Positions 10,787 to 19,700 of a stretch of DNA of 64,000 bases are shown one piece after another. Location of the stretch: NCBI RefSeq assembly GCF_001544495.1, contig NZ_FCNZ02000001.1, forward strand, positions 1 to 64,000, in the 5' to 3' direction. The position numbers and the translations under genes are program-made. This DNA comes from Caballeronia telluris. Lineage in GTDB: Bacteria > Pseudomonadota > Gammaproteobacteria > Burkholderiales > Burkholderiaceae. Position 1 is the first letter of the stretch, and the number at the start of each line of letters is the position of its first letter. A model generated the notes under the pieces. The model saw only the letters and a list, made by a program, of their open reading frames with translations, was not told where the DNA came from and searched no databases.

Positions 10787-11392
10787 CTATTTGATCTCGA
10801 GGCGGCGCTTCGCCGCGGGTTCATTGGCCGCTTTGGGTAGCCGCACGGTGAGTACGCCGTTCTCGAACTTCGCTTCGGCGCGTTCGAGATCGACGCCGGA
10901 GGGAAGCGGAATCGCGCGCTGGAACTGTCCGAACGCCCGCTCCACTCGGTAGCAGCCCTTCTCGTCGCTCTTCGATTCGATGCGCTTGTCGCCGGTCAGC
11001 ACCAGCATGTCCTCGACGACTTCGAGCTCTACGTCCTCACGCGACAGACCTGGCAACTCGGCCACGATCCGCAGTGCGTCGCCGTCGTCGACCACGTCGA
11101 GGCGCGGCTGGAAGCGGCTGGGACTGAAGTCGCCGAACCAGTTGCCGAGCGGTCCCATCCCGCCGAACGGATCGCGTATCAGATCGGTGAGAAGATGCAG
11201 GGGATCGGGCAGTGGCCAGCGCGCCGCTTCGAACGATGCCGGCCATGCGGACGCGGCCGCATCCGGGGTCGACGGCGCGGGGGCTTGCTGTGAGGCGGCG
11301 GGCGTGGCGTTCAGCTTCGCGCCCGCGCTTTTTTCTTCGGGGCTCTTGCGCAGGAAACGGAAGGGATTCCACTTATCGAGGTCCAATAGCAT
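10787..11392 (-). CDS. Small heat-shock protein, Hsp20 family
   Basis: A 201-residue ATP-independent holdase. An N-terminal arm with Ala/Pro-rich low-complexity sequence (about 20-50) is followed by WFGDFSPSRFQPRLDVVDD and an alpha-crystallin domain (about 95-190). The markers AELPGLSREDVEL, FENGVLTVRLPK and a C-terminal LEIK tail (the IXI-like anchor) are visible. It captures unfolding proteins for a disaggregase, here most likely the ClpG-type protein encoded 282 bases downstream. It is 78 bases downstream of the PRC-barrel gene on the same strand. The pairing of sHsp and ClpK/ClpG is characteristic of transmissible heat-tolerance loci. Confidence 0.92.
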   Translation of the reverse strand: MLLDLDKWNPFRFLRKSPEEKSAGAKLNATPAASQQAPAPSTPDAAASAWPASFEAARWPLPDPLHLLTDLIRDPFGGMGPLGNWFGDFSPSRFQPRLDVVDDGDALRIVAELPGLSREDVELEVVEDMLVLTGDKRIESKSDEKGCYRVERAFGQFQRAIPLPSGVDLERAEAKFENGVLTVRLPKAANEPAAKRRLEIK

Positions 11393-11470
11393 TGCTATGC
11401 TCCTTGTCTCAATGAGCCGCCAAAGCAGCCCGAATCTTAGTGAGTCGTGCCCCGGCGTTCGCGGCCGATG

Positions 11471-11893
11471 TCAGCCCTTGGCATATTCGAACTCCGGCAG
11501 TTTTTTCAGTGCGTCCTTGTTTGCGCCGACCAAGATTGCCTTCGGCGCCATCTGCTTGAACTGTTGAATGGGGATGGCGACGCGGTGCGCCGCCATCCCG
11601 AGAAAGCCGCCCACGTCGATAATCGCGGCCGACAGCGAGCCATTGGGTGCGACAATCAGGTCGTCGACGCGGCCTATCTTTTCGTTCTTTTCGTTGTAGA
11701 CGTCCGTATGGATGATCTTCGATGCGCGCCAGCCCGTTGCGACCAGTTGCGCTTCGGTGACGGTCACGCCGAGCGTCGCCTTGCCGGCGACGGGCGCATC
11801 CTGCGCGGTTGCGTCGCCGCCCGCTAAGCCACCAGCGCATAGCGCAAGCAAGAGTGTCGACAGCCTTGCGGCCGATGTGAGGTTAGTCTTCAT
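11471..11893 (-). CDS. Periplasmic PRC-barrel domain protein
   Basis: A 140-residue exported protein. Residues 1 to about 32 form a signal peptide (basic MKTNLTSAAR, hydrophobic LSTLLLALCAGGLAGG, then ATAQD). The rest is a PRC-barrel: KIIHTDVYNEKNEKIGRVDD, LSAAIIDVGGFLGM, HRVAIPIQQF. PRC barrels bind small ligands or partner proteins; exported versions are common in Burkholderiales and linked to envelope stress, but their role is not defined. The ATG at 11893 is chosen for its GGAG site and signal peptide, although the frame stays open upstream. It lies 52 bases downstream of the HdeD-like gene and 78 upstream of hsp20. Confidence 0.85.
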   Translation of the reverse strand: MKTNLTSAARLSTLLLALCAGGLAGGDATAQDAPVAGKATLGVTVTEAQLVATGWRASKIIHTDVYNEKNEKIGRVDDLIVAPNGSLSAAIIDVGGFLGMAAHRVAIPIQQFKQMAPKAILVGANKDALKKLPEFEYAKG

Positions 11894-11945
11894 GGCGTTC
11901 TCCAGAATGCCCAACGGGATACAGGACACCGCGCGCAGGACGCGC

Positions 11946-12521
11946 TCACGAGTGCAGCGGCGTGTTTTGCTTGTCGCGAAGGACGGCGCTGCGCCAGTTC
12001 CGTGCGCCGAGGCCAAGGACGAGCAGAAGCGCGCCGGTCACGATCGCGTAGGTGCCGATCATCCAGACGAGGGCGAGCGCTCCAGCACCCGGAACGACCA
12101 GCACGACGATGCCGAACAACACCGACAAGATGCCGATGAAGAACAGCAGCCACTGTGTGCGGCCGCGCCTTTTCAGCCGGACCCAGGCGATGAGGTCGAG
12201 CACTCCGGTGACGATGGCGTTCGCGCCCATCACGGCGATCAGCACGAAGGCCGTGACGCCCGGCGCCGCGACGGCAATCAGGCCCGCAGCGATCGTGCAC
12301 AGGCCGAGCAGCAAGGGGATCCACCAGTCGGTGTGCATCGAACGATGTCGGATCGCCGCGCTGACCGCCGCGACGCCGCCGATGAGTGCATACGCTGCGA
12401 ACATCGCAACCAGAAGCAGCAGCGTGAGGCCAGGCCAGAGGAGCGCCAGGAGGCCGAATAGGATTCCCGCGGCGCCACGCAGCGCGAGCATCCACCATGC
12501 GCGTCCGAGCAGTTCGTCCAT
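11946..12521 (-). CDS. hdeD: HdeD-family (DUF308) membrane protein
   Basis: A 191-residue inner-membrane protein with about six hydrophobic segments arranged as repeated hairpins (MLALRGAAGILFGLLALLWP, then LLLGLCTIAAGLIAV, then LLFFIGILSVLFGIVVLV). The repeat pattern W-x-L-x-L-x-G-x-x-x-I-x-x-G-x-x is typical of HdeD/DUF308. HdeD takes part in acid resistance at high cell density in Escherichia coli, and HdeD homologues are carried on transmissible heat-resistance islands with sHsp20 and ClpK. The start at 12521 (MDELLGRAWW) fits the family; the frame runs 32 codons further upstream. It is the first gene of the apparent hdeD-PRC-hsp20-clpK series. Confidence 0.88.
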   Translation of the reverse strand: MDELLGRAWWMLALRGAAGILFGLLALLWPGLTLLLLVAMFAAYALIGGVAAVSAAIRHRSMHTDWWIPLLLGLCTIAAGLIAVAAPGVTAFVLIAVMGANAIVTGVLDLIAWVRLKRRGRTQWLLFFIGILSVLFGIVVLVVPGAGALALVWMIGTYAIVTGALLLVLGLGARNWRSAVLRDKQNTPLHS

Positions 12522-12695
12522 CGTTGGGTTCCTCGGTCGGATTGCCGGTATCCGGCTAATACACCGCGCGCAATTCTTAGGCGGCGCATATTCGTTAAGC
12601 CTACATCCGCAACCCACGCGCTTCTTTCGGGTTCTTGCCCAGAGGTGTCGGAATTCTGCGCTTGTCGGCTGCCCGCGGATCGATTCTTGAGAGCA

Positions 12696-13541
12696 TCACC
12701 GGCTCGTCGGGAGTTGATGCGCAAGGCGGAAAGCGCGGGGCGTGCAACCCGTATATCGATGAAACACCTCGGTAAAGTGCTGCTGAGTCTGAAAGCCCGC
12801 GCGTGCAGCGACATCGATCAGCGGGAGGCTCCCTTCCGAAAGCATCGACTGCGCTAACCTCAACCTTTCGGTTGTCAGGTAGAAGTGCGGCGGATGCCCG
12901 GTCGCGTTTTTGAAAGCTCGCGCAAAATGCGACGCGCTCATGTGCAGAAGCGCGGCGAGGTGCTCGATCTGGATGTTCTCCGCAATGTGCTCATGTATGA
13001 AACGTTCCACGACGCTTAGCTTGGTCTGGGAAAGACTCGTACCCGCGCCGCCCATATCGGCGTTGCGCCCGTACCTGCAGGCAAGATGAAGTGCGATCAC
13101 GTCGGCGTACGAGGCGAGGCACACGGGGTCGAATCTATTTCCGGAGCGCAACACAGTAAGCGTGCCGGCCGCTTCGCGCAGGAAAGGATCCCACGCCTTG
13201 AACCAGCACGGGATATTGCAAGCCGTTCTGCCGAGCGCCTTCCGAGCGGTGTCCCGCAGCCTGGCCGAATCGAGCGCGATGACAAGACCGCGCGGATCGT
13301 CGTCGTGCTCCAGTTCGATGCGAGCCCACGCCGGCACGATTGCGATGAACGGCGCACTGACGCTCATTTGCTGGCGGGCGCGCGCGCTGGCGCCAACGGT
13401 GCTCGCATGCGCGGTGGTCCGGTCGGCCGGGATGACACAGCAGATCCACTGCGCCGACCTCACGGCCCCGTCCGTGCGCGACGCGCCGATCGAGTGGCAG
13501 CGAAGACATTGCAACTGTGAAAAACGAGGAAGTTGCTCCAT
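12696..13541 (-). CDS. AraC-family transcriptional regulator
   Basis: A 281-residue regulator. The C-terminal ~100 residues hold the two helix-turn-helix units: VERFIHEHIAENIQIEHLAA, MSASHFARAFKNATGHPPHF, then the second unit LPLIDVAARAGFQTQQHFT and the signature FHRYTGCTPRAFR. The N-terminal part (sensor or dimer domain) is less conserved, with several Cys residues near the start (CLRC, ICC) that could be redox-active, though this is inference. It lies 174 bases upstream of hdeD on the same strand and may control the stress cluster. An inverted repeat at 13592-13618 lies just upstream. Confidence 0.88.
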   Translation of the reverse strand: MEQLPRFSQLQCLRCHSIGASRTDGAVRSAQWICCVIPADRTTAHASTVGASARARQQMSVSAPFIAIVPAWARIELEHDDDPRGLVIALDSARLRDTARKALGRTACNIPCWFKAWDPFLREAAGTLTVLRSGNRFDPVCLASYADVIALHLACRYGRNADMGGAGTSLSQTKLSVVERFIHEHIAENIQIEHLAALLHMSASHFARAFKNATGHPPHFYLTTERLRLAQSMLSEGSLPLIDVAARAGFQTQQHFTEVFHRYTGCTPRAFRLAHQLPTSR

Positions 13542-13847
13542 GGTGCGCGGTTCTCCAAGGAGGCGGGGCTCTAAGTGGTGACGGTCGAATATTAGCGTTC
13601 AGTTTCCGTCTACGCTAAGTTGGCTTTGTTATATGCATGTGAGCAGGCCCTGCATCGTCGTCGCCACAAATTCGGCTTAGGCCCGATGCACACGGCGCAG
13701 CGGCCAAGGCATCGAAAAGGAGCGGGTACATAAGGAACGGGTTACGGACGTTACGTAGCTCGCGGGCGTTAAGCGGGATCGCCCGCCGCCGCGCGACGAT
13801 CGAGCAAGAACCCGTAAGTGATCAGTGATCGGAGCGAAAGTACGTAG
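13542..13847. promoter_or_regulatory. AraC-gene upstream region with inverted repeat TTAGCGT-N13-ACGCTAA
   Basis: This 306-base stretch has no gene that I can support. TTAGCGT at 13592-13598 and ACGCTAA at 13612-13618 form a perfect 7-base inverted repeat, 51-77 bases upstream of the AraC-type start, a suitable place for an autoregulatory site. TACGTA-like hexamers occur near 13755 and 13841. The remainder shows nothing recognisable. Confidence 0.35.
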
Positions 13848-14113
13848 TCAGACGGGATCGTCGCGCTGTCGCATCAGCCAGTAGACGCTGCCCGGCGCGA
13901 CCAACGCGGCCGCGAGCGCGGCAATGCGAGCCGGGTCCGTGGCTGGATCGAGAATGATGAATTTCGTTCGATATGCCGCTCGATCAACTGCGCGCTATAT
14001 GACACATCCGTGAATAACTCAGAGCGATTGCAGGACCGGCCGAGGCCGATGACGACGATGCCGGTACAACACTGCGTCCGCGTCTGGCGCCGTAGCGTCG
14101 CTTCGCCGTTTCG
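13848..14113 (-). pseudogene. Frameshifted gene remnant of unknown family
   Basis: Two overlapping minus-strand frames carry protein-like sequence that joins naturally by a shift near 13960-13975. The upstream frame (stop-free from 14113 to its TGA at 13874) reads GIVVIGLGRS and SELFTDVSYSAQLIERHIE. The downstream frame (TGA at 13848) reads KFIILDPATDPARIAALAA and GSVYWLMRQRDDPV. Neither frame has a plausible start, and a TAA closes the upstream one at 14114. The composition is that of real protein, not of shadow frames. I do not recognise the family. Confidence 0.4.
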
Positions 14114-14334
14114 TTAGCTATCCTATCGTTGCGCAATTTTGTCTGGTGTTCCAAGCCTAGTCGTCAAGCCTTAACGGCGCGGCCATGCCTGATACAAATA
14201 CCCCCTGCGAACTATCTTGCGCGCGTTAAAAAGCGGAGTGCCTCGAGTTTAGGCATTATCGCGTTTCGCCCCTTTCATCGCTCTCAAATCAAATCGATGA
14301 GCCAGTCGCCGGTCGTGTGATCGCCCGGCCTTCC

Positions 14335-14480
14335 TCAGTGCGCGCCCACAATTCGTCGCGCCTTCAAGATCACGGGCATATCGGCCATCTTTCCGTCTAT
14401 AGCCACCACCGCACCGCCGCTTGCGTCCAACGCCCGCAGAACGCGTTCGGCCCAAGCCTGCTCGGCCGTGCGCCCTTGCC
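14335..14480 (-). pseudogene. C-terminal fragment of a CitE-like (HpcH/HpaI family) CoA-ester lyase
   Basis: The minus-strand frame ending at TGA 14335-14337 reads AEQAWAERVLRALDASGG and then VVAIDGKMADMPVILKARR. This matches the C-terminus of citrate-lyase-beta-like CoA-ester lyases, which end with a (V/L)DGKM-x-D-x-P motif and an Arg-rich helix. There is no upstream part: the sequence is fused out of frame to the MmgE/PrpD fragment near 14475. It is therefore a deletion remnant. Confidence 0.6.
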
Positions 14481-14609
14481 TCCCAGCGTCGATCCAAGCC
14501 AGTCGACATACAGGTTCACCGTGCGCTCCACGACGTGCTGCGGAATATCATCGAAATGAATGGATGCCGCGAAGGTAGCGAGCGTCCGGCTCGGATGATC
14601 GGTCATCAT
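14475..14609 (-). pseudogene. N-terminal fragment of an MmgE/PrpD-family protein
   Basis: An ATG at 14609 (or 14606) opens a frame with SRTLATFAASIHFDDIP, HVVERTVNLYVDWLGS and TLGGKGARP, the standard start of MmgE/PrpD proteins (methylcitrate dehydratase relatives of about 450 residues). After about 48 residues the match stops and the DNA continues as a CitE-like C-terminus in another frame. Most of the gene has been deleted. Confidence 0.65.
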
Positions 14610-14627
14610 GGTGATCGCGTGAGAGGG

Positions 14628-14740
14628 TTAGATGGTGCCGGCTTCGCGTAACGCCTGGATCTGCGAGCTTTCGTAGCCGAGCTCGCGCAGGATGGCGTCG
14701 GTGTGTTCGCCCAGCGGCGGCAGGCCGAAGCCTGCGCTCC
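14628..14740 (-). pseudogene. C-terminal fragment of a CaiB/BaiF (class III) CoA-transferase
   Basis: The frame ending in TAA at 14628-14630 reads GFGLPPLGEHTDAILRELGY and ends QIQALREAGTI. The PxLGEHTxxILxELGY motif plus a final AL-x-x-x-G-x-I is diagnostic of the class III CoA-transferase C-terminus. Upstream the match stops near 14740. It ends 18 bases before the MmgE/PrpD start, the spacing of an operon, so the three fragments look like one decayed catabolic operon. Confidence 0.65.
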
Positions 14741-14850
14741 TTCGTGCAGCGTGGCGCGGTCCTTCTTCTGCGCCTCGGACGCGTGATCGCGCCGGTACTC
14801 GTTCCTGTAGTCCCGGTCCTTCGGTCCTGCCCCATTGCGTCCTCCGTGCT
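14736..14850 (-). pseudogene. Possible remnant of a short basic phage-type protein
   Basis: Upstream of the CoA-transferase fragment another frame reads GPKDRDYRNEYRRDHASEAQ followed by KKDRA. This resembles the start of small basic hypothetical proteins common on phages and mobile DNA (R-x-Y-x-x-EY-x-x-x-H). A well-placed GGAGG and ATG at about 14835 lie just upstream but one base out of frame. The match covers about 25 residues and was read by eye; it would mark a mobile-DNA junction if real. Confidence 0.25.
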
Positions 14851-15103
14851 GTGAATGAGCAGTCCGTCAAGCCATCGACTGAACGGGCAATCCGTCATAT
14901 TTCAGAAAGCAGGATCGGACCTGATCTGTCCCGACGTAAAAATGACAGCATGGGATGAACGATCCATCACGTCCTTTACGCGGACGGGTTATGCTTTTCC
15001 CTCGTCGCGCCGTGCGGGGAGTGGTGGGTGAACGGATTCCCCCACGTCAACAAAGCTGCTCCCCAGGCTGTTCCCCTCGGCCATACCGACATAGGGAAAA
15101 TCC

Positions 15104-16657
15104 GTGCAAACGCAAGCCACACCACCGCCCCCGCTCCAAGGCGGCCAGCTCGTCCTCGCGACCTTCGCGGTGGCGCTCGCCACCTTCATGAACGTGCTGG
15201 ACTCGTCGATTGCCAACGTCGCGATTCCGACGATCTCCGGCAACCTCGGCGTATCGGTCAACGAAGGCACCTGGGTCATCACCGTGTTCGCGGCGTCCAA
15301 CGCCGTCTCCATTCCGCTCACCGGCTGGCTCACGCAGCGCATCGGCCAGATCAAGCTCTTTGTCGGCGCCATTCTCCTGTTCGTGATTTCGTCGTGGCTG
15401 TGCGGGCTCGCGCCGAACCTGCCGGTGCTGCTCGTCGCGCGCGTGCTGCAAGGCGCGGTCGCCGGGCCGCTGATTCCGCTTTCGCAGGCAATCCTGCTCG
15501 GTTCGTATCCGAAGGAGAAGTCGTCGATGGCGCTCTCGCTCTGGGCGATGACCGCGACGGTCGGCCCGATCGCGGGTCCGGCGCTCGGCGGCTGGATCAC
15601 CGACAGCTATTCGTGGTCGTGGATCTTCTACATCAACATCCCGGTCGGCCTCTTCGCTGCGGCGGTGACGTGGATCATCTACCGCACGCGAGAATCGCCG
15701 ACGAAGAAGGCCCCCATCGACACGGTCGGGCTCGCGCTGCTCGTCGCGTGGGTGGCGTCGCTTCAGGTCATGCTCGACAAGGGCCGCGACCTTGACTGGT
15801 TTTCATCGCCGGTGATCGTCGCGCTTGGGATCGTCGCGGTGATCGCGTTTGCGTTCTTCGTCGTATGGGAATTGACGGACGAAAATCCGGTCGTCGATTT
15901 GCGGCTCTTCGCCGGGCGCAATTTCTTTGGCGGGACGGTGGCGATTTCGGTCGCGTATGGCGTCTTTTTCGGCAATCTCGTGCTGTTGCCGCAATGGATG
16001 CAACAGTATCTGAATTACCGCTCGGTGGACGCGGGCCTCGTCACGGCGCCGCTCGGCATCTTCGCGGTGATCCTCGCGCCGGTGATGGGCAAGGTGCTGC
16101 CGCGCAGCGACGCGCGCGTGATCGCGACGATGGCGTTCGTCGGCTTTGCCATCGTGTTCTATATGCGTTCGAAGTACGTGATCGAGATCGACACGTGGCA
16201 TCTCGTCTTGCCGACGCTCTTGCAAGGCATTCCGATGGCGCTCTTCTTCGTGCCGCTCACGTCGATCGTGCTGTCGGGCTTGCCGCCTTCCAAGATTCCG
16301 GCGGCAGCCGGGCTGTCGAATTTCGCGCGGGTGTTTTGCGGCGCGGTGGGCACGTCGCTGTTCGGCAATGCGTGGGACAACCGGATCGCGCTGCACCACG
16401 AACGGCTCACCGAGCAGGCGAATGTCTATAACCCGACGTTCCTGCAATCGCTCGGCACATCGCAAACCGTGCTCAACGTGAACGACGCGCAGGCGCGCGG
16501 CGTGTTCAACTTCAACGTCAGCACGCAAGCGGCGATGATGGGGCTCAACGACATTTTCTTTGCCTCGGCGGTGATCTTCCTCGCGATCATTCCGCTGATC
16601 TGGATTACCAAGCGCGCCAAAGGCGGAGGCGGCGGCGCGGCGGCCGGCGCGCACTGA
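15104..16657 (+). CDS. DHA2-family MFS multidrug exporter, EmrB type
   Basis: A 517-residue inner-membrane drug:proton antiporter with about 14 membrane segments. EmrB/DHA2 signatures are present: LDSSIANVAIPTISGNLG in the first segment, GWLTQRIGQIKLF, RVLQGAVAGPLIPLSQ, and GPIAGPALGGW (motif C of exporters). The start is GTG, reading MQTQATPPPP. The usual partner genes, an EmrA membrane-fusion protein and an outer-membrane channel, are not next to it: upstream is decayed DNA, downstream a convergent AsmA-type gene. It may use a distant partner or have lost it. Substrate unknown. Confidence 0.88.
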   Translation: MQTQATPPPPLQGGQLVLATFAVALATFMNVLDSSIANVAIPTISGNLGVSVNEGTWVITVFAASNAVSIPLTGWLTQRIGQIKLFVGAILLFVISSWLCGLAPNLPVLLVARVLQGAVAGPLIPLSQAILLGSYPKEKSSMALSLWAMTATVGPIAGPALGGWITDSYSWSWIFYINIPVGLFAAAVTWIIYRTRESPTKKAPIDTVGLALLVAWVASLQVMLDKGRDLDWFSSPVIVALGIVAVIAFAFFVVWELTDENPVVDLRLFAGRNFFGGTVAISVAYGVFFGNLVLLPQWMQQYLNYRSVDAGLVTAPLGIFAVILAPVMGKVLPRSDARVIATMAFVGFAIVFYMRSKYVIEIDTWHLVLPTLLQGIPMALFFVPLTSIVLSGLPPSKIPAAAGLSNFARVFCGAVGTSLFGNAWDNRIALHHERLTEQANVYNPTFLQSLGTSQTVLNVNDAQARGVFNFNVSTQAAMMGLNDIFFASAVIFLAIIPLIWITKRAKGGGGGAAAGAH

Positions 16658-16665
16658 AAGCGGCT

Positions 16666-16693
16666 GTCGCCCGTACCGGCGCATACGGGCGAC
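16666..16693. terminator. Stem-loop between convergent genes
   Basis: GTCGCCCGTA (16666-16675) and TACGGGCGAC (16684-16693) form a perfect 10-base stem with an 8-base loop between the convergent exporter and AsmA-type genes. No clear T-run follows on either strand, so termination strength is uncertain. Confidence 0.5.
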
Positions 16694-16702
16694 GGCGCAA
16701 CC

Positions 16703-19700
16703 CTATGACTTCAATCCGAAGTCCACTCGCGTGGCAGCGCCCTTGTCCTTGATGCCGTCGGTGTCCATCTTCGGCGCGACGACGAAGATCCGCTTGCTGT
16801 CGATCTTGCCGTCGAAGTATTCCTGCACCGCCGCCGCGCGGCTCTGCGCGAGCGCCCTGAGCGCGGCGTCGTCGACCGGCGCATTTTCGGCGAGCGCCTT
16901 CTTCATTTCCTCGTCCGGCAGCGTCTTGGTTAGCCCGATCATGTTGCGCGGCTTCTTGAAGTCCGCCGACTTGTAAACCTTCGCCAGATACTTGCTGTAT
17001 TCGTCGCCCGACACTTTCATCGTCGACGGATCGACGCTCGCGCCGCCGCTCGCCTGATCGCGCAGCTTCGCGATCCGCACCTGCCGCTCGACATACGCGG
17101 CCCGCAGCGCCGGACCGTCGACCGCCGGGTCCACGCGCGCCGACAGATCGAGCCTGATCGAAGGCTTGTCGGCGAGCGCCTTTGCGATCGTGTCGAGCTT
17201 TTTCTTCGTGGCGTCGGTCAGGTCGTCCGAGCCGGGATCGAATTCGACGTAACCCAGTTCCTCGCCATTGCCGCCGAACGCGTGCGCGAGCAGCGTGAAC
17301 GGCGCGGTCACGGCTTTCTGCACGAGATTGACGATGGCCTGCCAGACGAGCCCGCCGATCGAAAACTCGGGGTTCGACAGCGACCCGGAAATCGGAATGT
17401 TCACGTCGATTTCGCCGCGCGAGTTCTTCAGCAGCGACACCGCAAGGCGCACCGGCAGTTTGGTGGCGCTCGGGTTGTCGACGTGATCGCCGAACGTCAG
17501 CTGGTCGATGAACAGGTGATTGTTCGCGGTGAGCTGATCGTCCGCGAGCATGTAGTGCAGATCGACGTTCAGCTTGCCTTTCGTGATCGGATAACCCGCA
17601 TATTTCGACGAATACGGTGTGAGGTTGGTCAACTCGACATCGTGCGCGCTCGCCGTCAAATCGAGCGACGGCTTCTTGATGAGCGGATTCACCTGTCCCT
17701 TGATCGACACCGGCCCGTTCGCGGCCAGCTTCGCGGCGACATCGACCGGCGCGGGCGTGGTCGAGTGCGTGCCAAATGCGCCAATCGTCCCGGTGATGCC
17801 CACCAGGTTCGCGGTGTAATTCGGCTTGATGAAGTTGTCGGTGTAGGTGACGCGCCCGTTCTGCAACACGAGCTGCCCGAAGCGCAGGTTCACCGGACTC
17901 TCGGGGCCGCTCGCGGCGGTCACGGTCTGCGGCGCGCTGGCCGGCGCCGGCGCCGAGGCTTCGGCGGGCGCGTCCTTCTCGCGCGTGACGGATTGCGCGG
18001 GCCCGCTGCGGCTCGCGACCACGTCGCGCAGGTTCAGCTTGCCCTGCGCGTTGAGAATCACGCGCCCGTAGAAGTTCGCGAACACGACGCGCGCCGCCTC
18101 GACGTCCGTGCCCCGCTCGCTGTAGTCGGCCTTGACGTTCGCGAGGCCGAGCAGTTTCCAGCCGGCGAACGGGTCGGAGCTCGCCTTGTCGATCATGCGC
18201 ACGTTGGCGAGCGACACGTCGCCCTTGTACGACGCCTTCAGGTCGCGCCCGCTGCCCGCCATCGCGACGTCGCCGTTCGCGTTCACGAGCGCGCTTGTGA
18301 TCGCGACGTTGAGCTTGTCGCCGAAATACGGCACGAACGCGGCGGCATCGACCTGATTGCCATCGACGTGCAGCGCCACTTTCAGCGGATTCACCGTCAC
18401 CGTGCCGCCCACGCCGAGCGCGCCCTTGCCGTTCAACGTGAGCTTGCCGTCGACGGCGAGCGGCTTCGAGAGGTCCTCGCTCGCTTGCCTCACGTTCACG
18501 TTCAGCGGCGCGACATGCAGCTTGACGGGCTGCGTCGTGGTTTCGTCGGTGAAGTTCGCGCTCGAATCGGCGAGCGCGATCTGGCCGATCTGATAGCGCC
18601 ACGCCGGCCCCGCCGCCTGCGCTTTCTGGATCTTGCGCGTGGCGCTCGGCTCGGGCGCCGCCTCGTGCGGGCCGCCGAGCGCAGCGAGGTCGATCGTGCC
18701 GTCCTTCCTGCGCGTGGCGTCGACGGAAAGGCCGCTCAACTGCACGCTGTCGATGGCGGCCGTGCGCGCGCCGACATCGACTTTCTGGATCTTCGCGACC
18801 GCCGACGCCAGCGCGACCGGCGCCGCATTCGACTTCGGCACGAGTTTGAGCGACTTGAGCGTCACGTCGCCCGCGCCGATCTGGATGGCGGGTTCCGGCT
18901 TCGACCAGTCGACGGAAAGCGGCAGGTTCGCGCCGAGCGACCCGTCGGTGACGCGCGCGGCCAGCGCGTTGTCGATGTACGGCTGGAACGGCGGCAACGC
19001 GATGGCATCGACGGCGAGTTTCAGGTCGGCGGTCTTCGCGGCGAGCGTGAAGCTGCCCGACGCATCGAGCGTGCCGCCCTTGCCGAGCGCCGTCTTGAGC
19101 GTGTAGCGCGCGGGCGTCTTCGCGAGCGTCGAGAAATCGTCGACGGTGACTTGCAGGTTCGACAGCGTGTCCTGCGTGCGCTCTGCCAGCAGACGGTCGT
19201 CCAGCGCGATCCGCCCGCCGTCGATTGCAAGATGCTTCACCGCGAGATCGAGCGGCGGCGCGGCCTGCTCCGGCGTCTTCGCGTCCTTCGGCGCCGGCGC
19301 TTCCGGTTTGGCGGGCGGCGCGAGCTTCGCGAAGTTGAACGCGCCCGACTTGTCGCGCTCGACCGACACTTGCGGCTGCGAAATGCGCAGGTCGTCGATC
19401 CGGTACAGGTTGCGCAGCGGCTCCGCATTGGCGATCTTCACGTGCAGCGCGCGCGCCGCCACGAGCGGCGCGTTCTGCCTGTCGGTCACGGCGAGATCGG
19501 CGAGGTCGGCGGTGCCGTCGATGTGGATCGCGGGCGCGCCATCCGCAATCGAAAAGCGCACGTTCAGGTCGGTCGAAAGCTGGCCGCTCTTCACCGCCAC
19601 CGGCAGCGAGGCGGGCGCGTAGGAGGCGACCTTCGGCACGTCGAGCCCGTCGAGCGTCACCGCGACTTCCGACTCCCGCGACTGCGCGAACGGCTTGGTG

